This document shows, in pieces, positions 1 to 9,800 of a DNA stretch of 64,000 bases. The number at the start of each line of letters is the position of its first letter. Positions within the stretch are counted from its first letter, which is position 1. Source of the stretch: G963665185 sp963665185. Its GTDB lineage: Bacteria > Desulfobacterota > Desulfovibrionia > Desulfovibrionales > Desulfovibrionaceae. The stretch lies in the NCBI GenBank assembly GCA_963665185.2, contig CAXXPO010000006.1, positions 28,120 to 92,119 on the forward strand, in the 5' to 3' direction. Below the pieces are notes generated by a model. The model had not been told where the DNA came from. It was given only the letters and a program-made list of their open reading frames with translations, and did not search any database. The translations under genes and the position numbers were made by a program.

Positions 1-251
1 CCACGGCCCTCATGCCCTTGTTCCTGGCCATCGCCGCCCCTCTTCTGCCTGTGGAAATGCTCCCCAAAGTAGCCCTCATGCTGGCAGCCAGCCTGGGGCT
101 GATGGGCATCATCACGCCATATGCCACTGGTCCCTCCCCTATCTGGTACGGGGCAGGATTCCTCAGCCAGGCTCGCTGGTGGGCTCTGGGCGCCATATTC
201 GGAGGCATCTACCTGGTCGCCATGATCGTGGTGACCATGCTCTACGTATAG
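1..251 (+). CDS. DASS/SLC13-type anion transporter, C-terminal end (partial)
   Basis: Only the last 82 residues lie in the window; the frame is open from base 3. They contain hydrophobic membrane segments around a G-x-I-T-P-Y-A-T-G-P-S-P-x-Y-x-G-x-G stretch. This resembles the C-terminal signature of the divalent anion:Na+ symporter family (CitT, SdcS and sulfate or dicarboxylate carriers), which move di- and tricarboxylates or sulfate across the inner membrane. Substrate cannot be told from this fragment. A strong hairpin terminator follows 18 bases after the stop, so this is the last gene of its transcript. Confidence 0.75.
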   Translation, partial: TALMPLFLAIAAPLLPVEMLPKVALMLAASLGLMGIITPYATGPSPIWYGAGFLSQARWWALGAIFGGIYLVAMIVVTMLYV

Positions 252-268
252 GTCGTCCGCATATATAC

Positions 269-307
269 AAAAAAGAGCTGCGCTTCCATGGAAGCGCAGC
301 TCTTTTT
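269..307. terminator. Rho-independent terminator, usable in both directions
   Basis: A perfect inverted repeat (arms AGAGCTGCGCTTCC and GGAAGCGCAGCTCT) is flanked by an A run on the left and a T run on the right. It separates the plus-strand transporter from the convergent minus-strand M24 peptidase and can serve both. Confidence 0.92.
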
Positions 308-345
308 ATCTTTCCGCAGCCCCAAATGCCGTGCGGAAATTCAGG

Positions 346-1569
346 CTATTCCACAAAAAGGATGTCGAAAGAATCTCCGGTAAGGCACTTCCCACCCGAC
401 TCGGTGACGACAAACGTATTTTCCACCCCAACCATGCCCAGGCCGGGAATACCCATTTTGGGTTCCACGGCCAATGTCTGGTTTGTCACCAGAGGTTCGT
501 CAAACCCCTTGGCCAGCACGGGATAGCCGTCAACGGACAAACCTATGCCATGTCCCAGAAAATTCACCTTATTGGGGGACAGAGCCATGAAACCTTCGGA
601 CATGCCCTCCTTTTCCGCCCAGGCTACGCAATGGGCGTAAATTTCACTGGGAATATTGCCTGGCTTCAGATTTTCAGCCACCCACTCCTGCACATCCATG
701 CAAAAGGATTGGGCGCTGCGTACATGTTTCGGCATGTCCGAGACGCGACCGGCCCAGAATGTCTGGGTCTTGTCCGTGCAGTATCCCTCCAGGGAAAATC
801 CGCAGTCCAACCCCAACGGTTCGCCCGTGTTCCAGATTTTTCCAGCATAGCCCATGAAGCTGATGGCCGGGTGCTCACCACGCAACCCCAAAGGTCCGTT
901 GAACATGGACGGATAATTGCCCGAATCGCCCGCAGACACGTGACCGAGAAAGCACTCCTCGCCAAAAGCCCCCATGCGCAGGACCCCCATGTGGCCATGG
1001 CTCAAAAAAACTTCCCAAACCTTGTGGGAAATCTCGCGCTCGCTCATGCCGGGGCGGATATGGTCCGGCATGAGGTCGTGCAGGCATTCGTGATGCCGCT
1101 GGCCGCACAACCGCATCTTGTCGAGTTCCCAGTCGGTCTTGAGACTGCGCGCCTTCGCCAGCACGCCGTCTCCCGGCATAAAGGTCACGGTGTGCAGATG
1201 CTTTTGCAGGGTTCCTGCCAATGCCCACGGCAGGCCGTTCATCTCCGCCGCCACAATGTCCGACACGGCCCCGCCTGTTTCGCGGATAAGCCCTTCCAGG
1301 TCCCGGTAGGAACGAAAAGCAAGGATATGCGAAATGGACGACTCCAATTTTGCCCGCTCAATGCCGCGCCTCAGCAAAAGAACTGGTTCGCCACGCAGGG
1401 GAAGCCAGAAAATTCCCGCAGCCATGGTCCCGGAAAGATAGTAAATATTGAGCTTGGAAAAAACCATCAGCCCCCCGGCCTGCGGGCATTGTGCGGCCAA
1501 GGCGGAGCGGCAGCGCTCCCAGCGCCGTTCCAACTCGGAAAAAGGTATCTGCTCCAGCGACTCGAACAT
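346..1569 (-). CDS. M24 family metallopeptidase (Xaa-Pro aminopeptidase-like)
   Basis: The 407-residue product has the N-terminal creatinase-like domain and C-terminal pita-bread fold of the M24 family, which removes N-terminal residues, usually before proline, in the cytoplasm. The five expected metal ligands can be seen: Asp in GLDCG, Asp in CTDKTQT, His in FLGHGIG, Glu in AVEPKM and Glu in GVENTF. The ATG at 1569 was chosen because GGGAG lies five bases upstream and the fold starts there; the open frame runs about 29 codons further but without support. The gene is monocistronic, facing the terminator at 269-307. Some M24 members have lost peptidase activity, but the full ligand set argues for an enzyme. 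Confidence 0.88.
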   Translation of the reverse strand: MFESLEQIPFSELERRWERCRSALAAQCPQAGGLMVFSKLNIYYLSGTMAAGIFWLPLRGEPVLLLRRGIERAKLESSISHILAFRSYRDLEGLIRETGGAVSDIVAAEMNGLPWALAGTLQKHLHTVTFMPGDGVLAKARSLKTDWELDKMRLCGQRHHECLHDLMPDHIRPGMSEREISHKVWEVFLSHGHMGVLRMGAFGEECFLGHVSAGDSGNYPSMFNGPLGLRGEHPAISFMGYAGKIWNTGEPLGLDCGFSLEGYCTDKTQTFWAGRVSDMPKHVRSAQSFCMDVQEWVAENLKPGNIPSEIYAHCVAWAEKEGMSEGFMALSPNKVNFLGHGIGLSVDGYPVLAKGFDEPLVTNQTLAVEPKMGIPGLGMVGVENTFVVTESGGKCLTGDSFDILFVE

Positions 1570-1667
1570 GACGACTCCCAAGGACCGGTGTTGCTGAACC
1601 GGCCCTTTCCTTCTATAAGGTTGCTTTACGTCGCAGACACGACGCACTTCAACCATGTGGTTTACAA

Positions 1668-2090
1668 ATGCTGCTACCGAATTTCCAGGATCTCAAATCC
1701 CTGTTCGACAGAGTCAGGACCATTGCCATCATCGGCGCCAAAGACGTGCAGGGGCAGCCGGTGGACATGGTGGGCCGCTACCTTCTGGATGCCGGGTACA
1801 CCGTGATTCCGGTCCACCCCAAACGCAAAAACATCTGGGGACTTGCGACCTACCCTAATCTGACCGATGTGCCAGAGCCTGTGGACATGGTCAATGTCTT
1901 CCGCGCCCCGCAGTTCTGCCCCGCCCACGCCAGGGAAACCCTGGAGTTGAAAAAAAGACCCGCCGCCTTCTGGATGCAATTGGGCATTGTCAGCCCCGAG
2001 GCCGTTCAGATTCTGTCTCCCCACGCTATCCAGGTCATCCAGAACGAATGCCTGATGGTTGTCCATAAAAGGCTGAAGGAACAACCATGA
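1668..2090 (+). CDS. CoA-binding (YccU-type Rossmann) protein
   Basis: A 140-residue single-domain protein of the CoA_binding_2 family. It has an N-terminal nucleotide-binding strand-turn (T-I-A-I-I-G-A-K), followed by G-Y-T-V-I-P-V-H-P-K and the Q-x-G-I / C-L-M-V ending typical of the family. The domain is related to the CoA-binding part of succinyl-CoA synthetase and acyl-CoA synthetases, but free-standing members have no assigned reaction. Its stop overlaps the start of the next gene by four bases, so the two are translationally coupled. It diverges from the M24 peptidase with under 100 bases between them. Confidence 0.87.
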   Translation: MLLPNFQDLKSLFDRVRTIAIIGAKDVQGQPVDMVGRYLLDAGYTVIPVHPKRKNIWGLATYPNLTDVPEPVDMVNVFRAPQFCPAHARETLELKKRPAAFWMQLGIVSPEAVQILSPHAIQVIQNECLMVVHKRLKEQP

Positions 2091-2554
2091 GCGAAAGCAA
2101 CGACATCGCCTTTTCCTGCCAAAGATGCGGCCATTGCTGCAAGGGCAAGGGCGGTATCATCTTGATGGAAAGCGATATTGAACGCATGGCCCAAGGTCTT
2201 CGACAGACACGGGAAGAATTCCTGCGCGAAAATACGGAAACCGCCAACGGACGTATCCGCCTTCTGGTGGGGGAAGACGAGTACTGTCTTCACTACAACC
2301 ACGACATTCAGGGATGCGGCGTCCACCTGATCCGTCCGGACATCTGCCGGGCGTGGCCGTTCTTTCGGGGCAACATTATCGATTCGCTCAGTTGGGAACT
2401 CTCCCAGGACTTTTGTCCCGGCATAAACCCGAAATGCGGGCATGACAAATTCCGCCGACAGGGCCTGGAATATCTCAGGGAGGAAAACATCGGCGGGCCG
2501 GGCGGCCCAGATGACCCCGACCTGCCCAATGCACTGGTCTGGCCCAAGGACTGA
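2087..2554 (+). CDS. YkgJ-family zinc/iron-chelating cysteine-cluster protein
   Basis: This 155-residue protein opens with the C-Q-R-C-G-x-C-C cluster (residues about 11-18) and has further cysteines at YCLHY, GCGVH, DICRAWPF and the C-terminal third. This is the arrangement of the YkgJ / CxxCxxCC family, thought to bind zinc or an iron-sulfur cluster; its biochemical role is not established. It starts within the CoA-binding gene (ATGA overlap) and is followed 17 bases later by a J-domain gene, forming a three-gene operon. Confidence 0.85.
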   Translation: MSESNDIAFSCQRCGHCCKGKGGIILMESDIERMAQGLRQTREEFLRENTETANGRIRLLVGEDEYCLHYNHDIQGCGVHLIRPDICRAWPFFRGNIIDSLSWELSQDFCPGINPKCGHDKFRRQGLEYLREENIGGPGGPDDPDLPNALVWPKD

Positions 2555-2571
2555 TATCCGAGGATTGCAAC

Positions 2572-3405
2572 GTGACGCTTCAGGAATGTTATAAGATTCT
2601 TCAGGCCCGGGAAGGCCAGGGAATGGAGGAAATCAAGTCGCACTACCGGCGGCTGGCTTTCCAGTATCATCCGGACCTCAACCCGGATGACCGCAATGCT
2701 TCGCGCAAATTCCAGCGTCTGAACGAAGCCTACGTTCTTCTGCAAAAGCATATTGAGACCGGGGAAATGCCTCCCGATCCGCAACAGGGCAGACGCCCCA
2801 AAGGCCCCAAAGCCGCCAGAAACTCAACAGGCGGAACCTACGACGCATCGGGCCGCTCCCATACTACAAACGACGAAACCCAGCCTCCGCCCGGCGCGAC
2901 GGGAACATCCGGCCCGACTCGCTCCGCGCGCCAGCCCGGCGGATTCGACCGCTCCACAGGCAACTTCCACTACCGCCAGGAGGAAGTGCTCAGGGATATC
3001 CTGCAAGATCCATTCGCCCGCAAGGTTTTCGAAGACATTTACACCCAGGTGAACCAGCGCCAGGGCACTCCGGCCAATACCGCAGCCAAGACCCGTCGTC
3101 TGGACCTGAACTGGGGAGACAGCAAGGTCAGCCTGGACCTGAGCAAAGGCGTATTCGGCAGCATGAAATCCTGGGTCCGGGGCCAGCTTGACGACGAGCA
3201 CACCGCCTATTACCCGGCCTCGCACCTGTATCCTGGACGGCCCATCCGCATACGTGTACAACAGGGTTTTTCCGGCAAGGAAAAAACAGTGGAAATCACG
3301 CTGCCCATGGATTTCTCCGTGGGCCGGGCCATCCGCCTGAAAGGACTGGGCCGCAAGCTCGGGCCGTTCAAGGGCGACCTGTACCTGCGCCTGCTGCCAA
3401 AGTGA
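2572..3405 (+). CDS. J-domain protein with DnaJ-type C-terminal domain, no zinc finger
   Basis: The 277-residue product begins with GTG, preceded by GAGG. Residues 1-65 form a J domain carrying the HPD tripeptide (Y-H-P-D-L-N-P-D-D) that stimulates DnaK ATPase. A polar Gly/Ser/Pro/Thr-rich linker follows to about residue 130. The last 70 residues resemble the DnaJ C-terminal substrate-binding domain, including I-T-L-P and G-x-A-I-R-L-K-G-L-G. The CxxCxGxG zinc repeats of DnaJ are absent, so it is a CbpA-like or specialised co-chaperone. It is distinct from the canonical cbpA at 24560-25555. Confidence 0.82.
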   Translation: MTLQECYKILQAREGQGMEEIKSHYRRLAFQYHPDLNPDDRNASRKFQRLNEAYVLLQKHIETGEMPPDPQQGRRPKGPKAARNSTGGTYDASGRSHTTNDETQPPPGATGTSGPTRSARQPGGFDRSTGNFHYRQEEVLRDILQDPFARKVFEDIYTQVNQRQGTPANTAAKTRRLDLNWGDSKVSLDLSKGVFGSMKSWVRGQLDDEHTAYYPASHLYPGRPIRIRVQQGFSGKEKTVEITLPMDFSVGRAIRLKGLGRKLGPFKGDLYLRLLPK

Positions 3406-3527
3406 TGTTTCTGACCATTTTTTTGACTCCAGACATTATTTTCGCCTTCCACGATCATCGCCTCAAAAAATTTTCTCCTTTTTATTACAACCTGTTAAAG
3501 AAAGACACACATCAAAATTCACACTGC

Positions 3528-3543
3528 TGGCACATATTTGGCT
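3528..3543 (+). promoter_or_regulatory. Candidate sigma-54 (-24/-12) promoter
   Basis: TGGCAC-N5-TGGCT has the required GG-N10-GC spacing (GG at 3529-3530, GC at 3541-3542), with one mismatch from the TTGCT -12 element. Transcription would start about 20 bases before the strong AGGAGGAG ribosome site of the radical SAM gene. No activator gene is adjacent. Sequence match only. Confidence 0.5.
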
Positions 3544-3575
3544 TATGGCAAAAAACAACAAGGAGGAGTGTTGCC

Positions 3576-4682
3576 ATGCAGTATGCACTAAATGCCAAGC
3601 AAATGAACCAGCTGAGTAACCGCCTGTTTGCCCAGTCATGTCAGGGCAAGGTCTATACGTTCCCTGAACAGATTACCCTGATGCCGCTTACGAAATGCAA
3701 TTACAAATGCATCATGTGCGGCGAATGGACTAAGGAAAAAAAGCCAGAGCTTCCCTGGGAAACCATCCTCAAGCTGGAAGAGGTGCTGCCCTTTGTTCAG
3801 ACCCTGTTCGTCACGGGCGGTGAACCGCTTATGTATCATCGCATCCGCGATGTCTTCGCCATGGGGAAAAAAGCCGGATGCAATCTGTGGATGGTGACCA
3901 ACGGCGCGCTCATGAACGAAGCCAACCGCAATATGGTCATGGAGGAAGGACTCGCACAGGTCAAGTTCAGCCTGGATTCAGCTACTCAAAAGACCTACGC
4001 CAAAATCCGCGGTGGCAACCTCATGCAGGTTTTTGCCAACATCGACCAGCTGGCAAAACTCAAAATAAACAACAACACACGCTCTCCCCGCATCCAGGTC
4101 GGCTTTGTGGCCATGCGCAGCAATATTGAGGAATTGGGAAAATTCGTCGCCATTGCCAACGAAATCGGCGTGGACAGCATTTATGTGACCTATTGCCAAA
4201 TTCAAACTCAAAACATGATCCCTGAGTCCCTGTTTCTGCATCAGGAACTGAGCGACAAACACATGATAATGGCTGCAGAAATCGCCCGCCGTGTCGGGAT
4301 GCATCTGGAACTCCCCCCCCTGTTCAACTCCGAATTATGCGGCGACCAGGAAAAAACGAATGCCTGCTCCCGTGTCCGGGAAAACTGCCTGGAACCATGG
4401 CGCCAGTTGTTTGTCGGCGCAGATGGAAATTGCTCCCTGTGCTGTGGCGGTGGCGGAACTTGCGGCAATCTCAATGAAACGGATTTCATGACCATGTGGA
4501 ACCACCCGGCGCGGGTGATCGCCCGGGAACGCGTGAACACGGACAATCCTCCGGCAAAATGTCTTTCTTGCCGCACCATTAAGCAGGACGCCCACAATCT
4601 GGGATCACACTTCCAAAACAAGGATTTTCAACGACAGGCTCTGGAAATGACCAGCCAGAACAAACTGGTCGAGACCGTGTAG
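3576..4682 (+). CDS. Radical SAM / SPASM domain protein
   Basis: ATG at 3576 follows AGGAGGAG, so the 368-residue form is preferred over the longer open frame from 3402. Residues C41, C45 and C48 (C-N-Y-K-C-I-M-C) make the CxxxCxxC loop binding the SAM-cleaving [4Fe-4S] cluster, followed by the T-G-G-E-P SAM motif. The C-terminal third is Cys-rich (C-L-E-P-W, C-S-L-C-C-G, C-L-S-C), as in SPASM domains that hold auxiliary clusters. SPASM enzymes modify peptides, proteins or small molecules by radical chemistry. The substrate is unknown; the only neighbour in the operon is a glycosyltransferase, suggesting a shared role in modifying a surface molecule. Confidence 0.85.
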   Translation: MQYALNAKQMNQLSNRLFAQSCQGKVYTFPEQITLMPLTKCNYKCIMCGEWTKEKKPELPWETILKLEEVLPFVQTLFVTGGEPLMYHRIRDVFAMGKKAGCNLWMVTNGALMNEANRNMVMEEGLAQVKFSLDSATQKTYAKIRGGNLMQVFANIDQLAKLKINNNTRSPRIQVGFVAMRSNIEELGKFVAIANEIGVDSIYVTYCQIQTQNMIPESLFLHQELSDKHMIMAAEIARRVGMHLELPPLFNSELCGDQEKTNACSRVRENCLEPWRQLFVGADGNCSLCCGGGGTCGNLNETDFMTMWNHPARVIARERVNTDNPPAKCLSCRTIKQDAHNLGSHFQNKDFQRQALEMTSQNKLVETV

Positions 4683-4725
4683 CGTCTCTTCGATTCAATT
4701 TGAAATTATTGCAGGAAGATATAAA

Positions 4726-5652
4726 ATGAGTCCCGTCACCATAGATGGCCAGATCAACCCCGTACTCATGATACTGACGTCTCCGGCACACCCGGTGGAC
4801 ACATTCATTATGTGCCTGCGCTATCTCCAGCGCAATACAGACCTCTCCAGGTTTAAAAAAATTTATATCTGCGCCAATCAGGTAGGGGGCGATCGCTTTG
4901 CCGTCATCCAGAACTTCGTCCGCCGCACCCCCAACGCGCAAGATATCCATTGCGGTCCTGTCGGGCACCATCCCTGCGTTCCTTATGTACAGAACCTGCT
5001 GGCGAAAAAACACCCCGACACTCCCATTATCAAAATGGATGACGACATGTTCGTCATGTCCGGCTGGTTGGACAGGCTCATCGAAGTGTACGAGGACACA
5101 AAGGAGCAGCCCGACCTGGGTATAATTCTGCCGCTCATCCCCATCAACACCATGGGGGCGCAATGCCTTTGGAATTTCATGTCCCTTACCTATGGAGACG
5201 AGTTCCGCCACATGTGGATACGGGGGCAGGGACACATCGGGGCCAATCCGGGCTACCACGATTTCATCTGGTCCAAAGTCATGGACCATCACATGATAGA
5301 ACGCTTCGTAAACCAACTCGAGGACCCCTACCATTACTTTTCAGGACCGTACGCCCATGCAAGCATCAATTGCGTCATGTATGACCACCGGTTGATTGAA
5401 AAGGCCTACCCCTTCCCTCTCTACGAGGCCTGGTTTCTTGACAGGGAAAAAATGTTTGACGAGAGCATCGTCAATCGGGAAATCAGGGAGGGACGACTCA
5501 AAGGACTCATGGTAAAGGATACGGTCGTGCACCATTACGCCTTCAACAAGGTGGAAGGATATATGCGCCAAACGCATCCCCCGGATAAAATCAAACGCTT
5601 TCTGGACTCGGTCAAGCCCTTGGCAAGCCGGTTCAAAAACAAGACGGCCTGA
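4726..5652 (+). CDS. GT-A type glycosyltransferase (family 2-like)
   Basis: A soluble 308-residue protein. After an N-terminal beta-alpha unit it shows K-M-D-D-D-M-F-V (D105-D107), the DxD-type acidic motif that holds the metal-nucleotide sugar in GT-A glycosyltransferases, and a later W-F-L-D-R stretch. No membrane segment is apparent. It lies 43 bases after the radical SAM gene, on the same strand, and ends at a terminator, so the pair is probably one transcription unit. Donor and acceptor sugars cannot be predicted. The family call rests on fold-level similarity. Confidence 0.7.
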   Translation: MSPVTIDGQINPVLMILTSPAHPVDTFIMCLRYLQRNTDLSRFKKIYICANQVGGDRFAVIQNFVRRTPNAQDIHCGPVGHHPCVPYVQNLLAKKHPDTPIIKMDDDMFVMSGWLDRLIEVYEDTKEQPDLGIILPLIPINTMGAQCLWNFMSLTYGDEFRHMWIRGQGHIGANPGYHDFIWSKVMDHHMIERFVNQLEDPYHYFSGPYAHASINCVMYDHRLIEKAYPFPLYEAWFLDREKMFDESIVNREIREGRLKGLMVKDTVVHHYAFNKVEGYMRQTHPPDKIKRFLDSVKPLASRFKNKTA

Positions 5653-5665
5653 CGGAAAAAGACAA

Positions 5666-5700
5666 GGGCCGGGAAAGACATGCTCCCCCGGCCCAGACTT
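5666..5700. terminator. Rho-independent terminator between converging genes
   Basis: GGGCCGGG at 5666-5673 pairs with CCCGGCCC at 5687-5694 across a 13-base loop, followed by a T-rich run on the plus strand. It ends the radical SAM/glycosyltransferase unit. Confidence 0.8.
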
Positions 5701-5717
5701 TTTCCTCGAGCATCACG

Positions 5718-6158
5718 CTACTTCTTCAATTCCGCCATCTGCGCCCTCAGATAGGCTCCCGCCACAATGCCGAAATCCTCGTCCTTCGCGTGTTTCTCGC
5801 CGTATGCCCGCAGATCTTCATCTATCTGCTTTTCCATGGTCGCAGACTCGATGTACATGAGGTAGACCAGCAAAAGCGCGGTCGTATTTTCACGGGTTCC
5901 GTCGCACAGGACCTTGACCTGCTCCACGGGCACGGTCTCGAACAGCCGTTTCGTGAACATGGAAACCCATTTCTCGTACAAATCCAGAAGCACCGGAGGA
6001 ATCAGGGACGACACCGTACATGCGGCATCATAATCCATGACGGGCGCAGCCACGGCAAAATATTCCCGCAAGGCCTCGTAACGCCGGTCCTGGTCGCTGG
6101 TCAGGCGCTCCAGCACTTTTTCACGGATATGGGCGCGTAATTCCATGTGTTCAGGCAT
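5718..6158 (-). CDS. Hypothetical soluble protein
   Basis: A 146-residue acidic, mainly alpha-helical protein starting at MPEHMELR. I do not recognise the family. It has no signal peptide, membrane segment or cysteine cluster. It begins two bases after the stop of the upstream gene at 6160-6696, so the two are almost certainly co-transcribed and translationally coupled. The open frame extends upstream, but only within the other gene. Confidence 0.75.
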   Translation of the reverse strand: MPEHMELRAHIREKVLERLTSDQDRRYEALREYFAVAAPVMDYDAACTVSSLIPPVLLDLYEKWVSMFTKRLFETVPVEQVKVLCDGTRENTTALLLVYLMYIESATMEKQIDEDLRAYGEKHAKDEDFGIVAGAYLRAQMAELKK

Positions 6159-6159
6159 G

Positions 6160-6696
6160 TCAGCCTTCCTGCTGATTGTGCATGAACTTGGGACAATTGT
6201 CCTTGAGGTTGCAGATGACACAGCCGCCTTCATACGGATAGGGCGTGAGCACGGCGTACTGATGATCAAGCGATCCCTGGTCGTTCCAGGTCACACCGAC
6301 TTTTTTGAGCGCCTTGCGCAATTCCTTGGTGGGACGGGGAACCGGAGCGCAGCCCGCACCCTCGGCCAGTTCAGGGATGTAGCTGCTGGCCGCGGACATG
6401 ACCATGGCAATGGCCAGGGTATGCATGGCAAAGCCATCCGAAGGGGTTTCGCGCCACAAACTGTCCACGTCGATGTCCACGGTCTGGTTCAGATGGATGA
6501 GGAGCACGCCCTTGCCGTTCTGCTCGTCCTTGGGTTCGAAAGTGTAGGCCTTGAGTCTGGGAAGCCACTCGAACCATTTTGCTTCCAGTTTTTCCAACAG
6601 TTCGTGCTCTATCCTGCGGGAACCGAACAACCCAAGAAAAAAACCGAGGTCGAACTCTGGTTCGGCCTTGAGTGTGCTATAACGCAATTGGCTCAT
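6160..6696 (-). CDS. Hypothetical protein with C-terminal Cys cluster
   Basis: The 178-residue form starting MSQLRYSTLK is chosen because AGGAG lies upstream of its ATG. The protein is soluble and ends with a compact cysteine group (G-G-C-V-I-C-N-L-K-D-N-C-P), which could bind a metal. No family is recognised. It is the first gene of a two-gene unit with 5718-6158. Confidence 0.75.
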   Translation of the reverse strand: MSQLRYSTLKAEPEFDLGFFLGLFGSRRIEHELLEKLEAKWFEWLPRLKAYTFEPKDEQNGKGVLLIHLNQTVDIDVDSLWRETPSDGFAMHTLAIAMVMSAASSYIPELAEGAGCAPVPRPTKELRKALKKVGVTWNDQGSLDHQYAVLTPYPYEGGCVICNLKDNCPKFMHNQQEG

Positions 6697-6887
6697 GAAA
6701 AACTCCTGAACAGAAGATACCCCGGTCTGGCTATGATGAAAAAGCATCACCTTTTCCGGTTCCGGGCGGATATTTCGTAAGAATGTCTGGGCGGTGTACC
6801 GTTTTTGGAAGGGGTTTACAAGGCGTGGCCGCAAGAAGAAAGACACCGAGCCGCCTGCAAATGTTCAGGCCACAGGGTACGGCGAGA

Positions 6888-9800
6888 TTACTGCCCCCCG
6901 GCGCTGCTGAATTGACGGGCCTGTTCCTCCAGGCTCTTTGACGCCAGGTCGGATTGAGCGGACCTGGCAGCCAAAGACCCCGGCTTTTCCTTGATAAGAT
7001 TTTCCAGCACCTTGCGCCATGTTTTGTTATCGCCCAGTTTTCTATAAATTCCGGCCAGGCGGTATTGAAATGAAGGCCAGTCCGGTGCGTCCTTTCTGAT
7101 GAGCGAGTTGTATTCCACTGCCCACTGCAACGTATCGGTCAATCTCCCGGAAAATTCAGTGGCGTCCATGAGCATGACAAGCAGATCCTTGACCTTCTGG
7201 TTGTCCACTCCCGAAGCCAGGAACAGGGCCAGCCCTTCCTGGGCAAAAACATATTGTTTCTGCAACTGCCCTTCTTCTCCGGCAAAACGGGCCATGTAGT
7301 ACAAGGCGTAGGCGCGTTTGACCGGATCGCTCTTATATTCGGCGGCCAGCTTGGCCCAAAGCTTGCGGCTCTTATCCATCTGCCCGAGATTCACCATGGC
7401 CAGAGCCTGGGCGTAATCCACCTCGAAACGCAAGGCCTCGGGAAGCTCCCAATCCGCCGTATTGTTACCAAGTGTGAGAATATCGCTCCACCCATCCCTG
7501 TCCAGATAGATATTCAAGGCCAGCTCCACTGCAATTTCCGAAAGCTTGCCCTGCTTCGGACCTTCCAGAAACGGCTTGGCCATAGCCAGGGCCTTGTCCG
7601 GGGTATCACGCTTCCAGTAGCTCATGGCCACGGCCATGCGCGAATCCGGAGTCAGCTTTTCCAGGTACTCTGCCAGAAAAGGATGCTGCTCCCAGGTTTT
7701 AACAATGCGCGGATAATTTTCTTCGGCCAGAGCCTGGGCCGTGCTTTTTTCAAAAGCGGCCAGTCCCACATCCAGGGCACGTTCCGCAAGAGAACTTTTG
7801 GGATACATTCCGAAAAAATCCTGAACCGCCCCCATGGCTTCTTCCAACTGGTTGTTGAACATGTACCACATGGACAACTTGAGCTGGGCCAGCGGAGCCA
7901 GGGCGCTCTTGGGAAAATTCTTTACGATCTTGGTATAGATTTCCACGGGGCGGACATTGTAGGGTCTGTCAAACACCGTGAACATCTGCTCCATATTCGG
8001 ATCGTCGTAGATCCCCTCCTCGGCCAACCGCATGCTGGAAACCAGACCACCCTGGGATTCTGGATAATTCTTGGCAGTAAAGGCATAAACGTCTTTAGCC
8101 GCCTGTTCCTTTTTTTCCCGCAGGTAAATATCACCGATGCGGGCCAGGACGATATCCATATCCTTGGCTTCCGGGGTCAGGTTGTAAAAGGTCCAGTAAT
8201 CCGTTTTCGCCTTTTCAAACTTGTCCAGCTTGTTGGCGATATTGCCGGACAGACGAAGAAATTCCGGCGAGTCCACATAGTAGCGCGGCCAACGCTTATC
8301 TATATAATCGATGATCTGGTAGGCCTGCTGGTTGAAGCCTAGCTGGTCCAATGAATTGGCCAGGCCCAACGCGGCCTCCCGCACAACCTTGCTGTCCGGA
8401 AGGTCTGCACCAGATACTGGAAGCGATCGGCCGCCTTGCGGTATTCCCCCCGGTCAAAGTGATACTGGCCCCAGTAGTATTCAATGAAAGGAATATTGTC
8501 GTCGTCAGGGTACTTCTTCTTGAGAATGTTGAAATAGGCTCCGGCCTCGGGAAGGTTCCCCACCTTCATGTTGATAAGACCGAGATTAAGCAGCCCTTCA
8601 GGCACTCTCGGCGATTTCGGATTGTAATTGATGGCCTGGTCGAACGCCCCGGTCAATTCCCCGAAATGCGTGGCCAACTCGTCCTTATGCAACTGAAATT
8701 TCGCCGAGGCCATGGTATACAGGGTTTCCTCGCGCAATTCTTCGGGAAAATCAGGATCTTTCAGAAGAGTACCCAAAAGATCCACTGCCTGGGCGTAATT
8801 GTCGGCCATGAGCATTGAAGTGGCTTGATCCAGCTGTGTTTCAATCTCAATGCGGTGCAAAGTGGCATTATCCATTTCCAGGGCCACCTGCTCGCCCTCC
8901 AGGCTTGCATTGGCAATAGCCGCCTGGGTCGCATTTTCCATGATGATGTCCACAGCTTCACCGACTTTTCCGGCCTCCGCTTCCGCCGCGATATCGCGCC
9001 CCAGTGCGCCGCCCTGGACAACATCCTGCCGAATGTCCGTTGCCGCGTCCCCAAGGGACTGTTCCGCGTCGGTTGCAAGACTTCCCACGCCCTTTTCCGC
9101 ATCGGCCAACATCTGCTCAAGCGTCTTCCTGACCGCCTTCATGCGCAGGGAAGGACCGGCTGGACGACCGGGGAGGGCAGACTGGGCAGACAGACCGCCG
9201 TCGGCCGAAGCGGTTGCTGCGGGAACAGGCGCAACATCAGGATTTTTTTGAACCACCTGCTTCTGAAGTTCGGCAACTTCCGAAGCTGCATCCTGTGATT
9301 GCGCAGGAGGATCGACTGAAGCTGATGGCGGGCTCTCAGCGGATGTGCCGGAAGAAAGCTCGGGCAACATGGCCGGAGTCAGTGCAGGCGAACTTGCGCC
9401 TTTTGGCGGTTCCGCCGTCGTACTGAAAGCCTCGGCCCTGCTTGGACCGTCTTTTTGAATAGGTGCGCGCATGGCATAAGGAACACTGAAAAAAGGTTTC
9501 CGCATGTCGCCTGGCTGATCTTTTAAAGACGACGGCTTCTCAAGTTTCTGCACACTTTTCTGTTGCGTCGGCTTTTCAGCAGACATGGGCTTTGCAGGAA
9601 CAGGCGCGGCGGAATCCTTTATGGAAGATTTGGCCGATGGCGTCGCCACCTTACGTTGGGACAAGGGTTTGGCCGCCGGTTCAGGCTTTTTCCTGGAGGA
9701 CTCTGGGGATGTCGAACGAGGCTTCCAACGCGCTCCGATAGGATCCCTGAAGATCTGCAAGGTCATGCTGCCACGTTGCGTGGGCAGCTTGATAAACCCG

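Noticed and set aside
3402..3575. 58-codon N-terminal extension of the radical SAM protein
   Set aside because: The extension has no family similarity and overlaps the candidate promoter; the ATG at 3576 has a near-perfect ribosome site.
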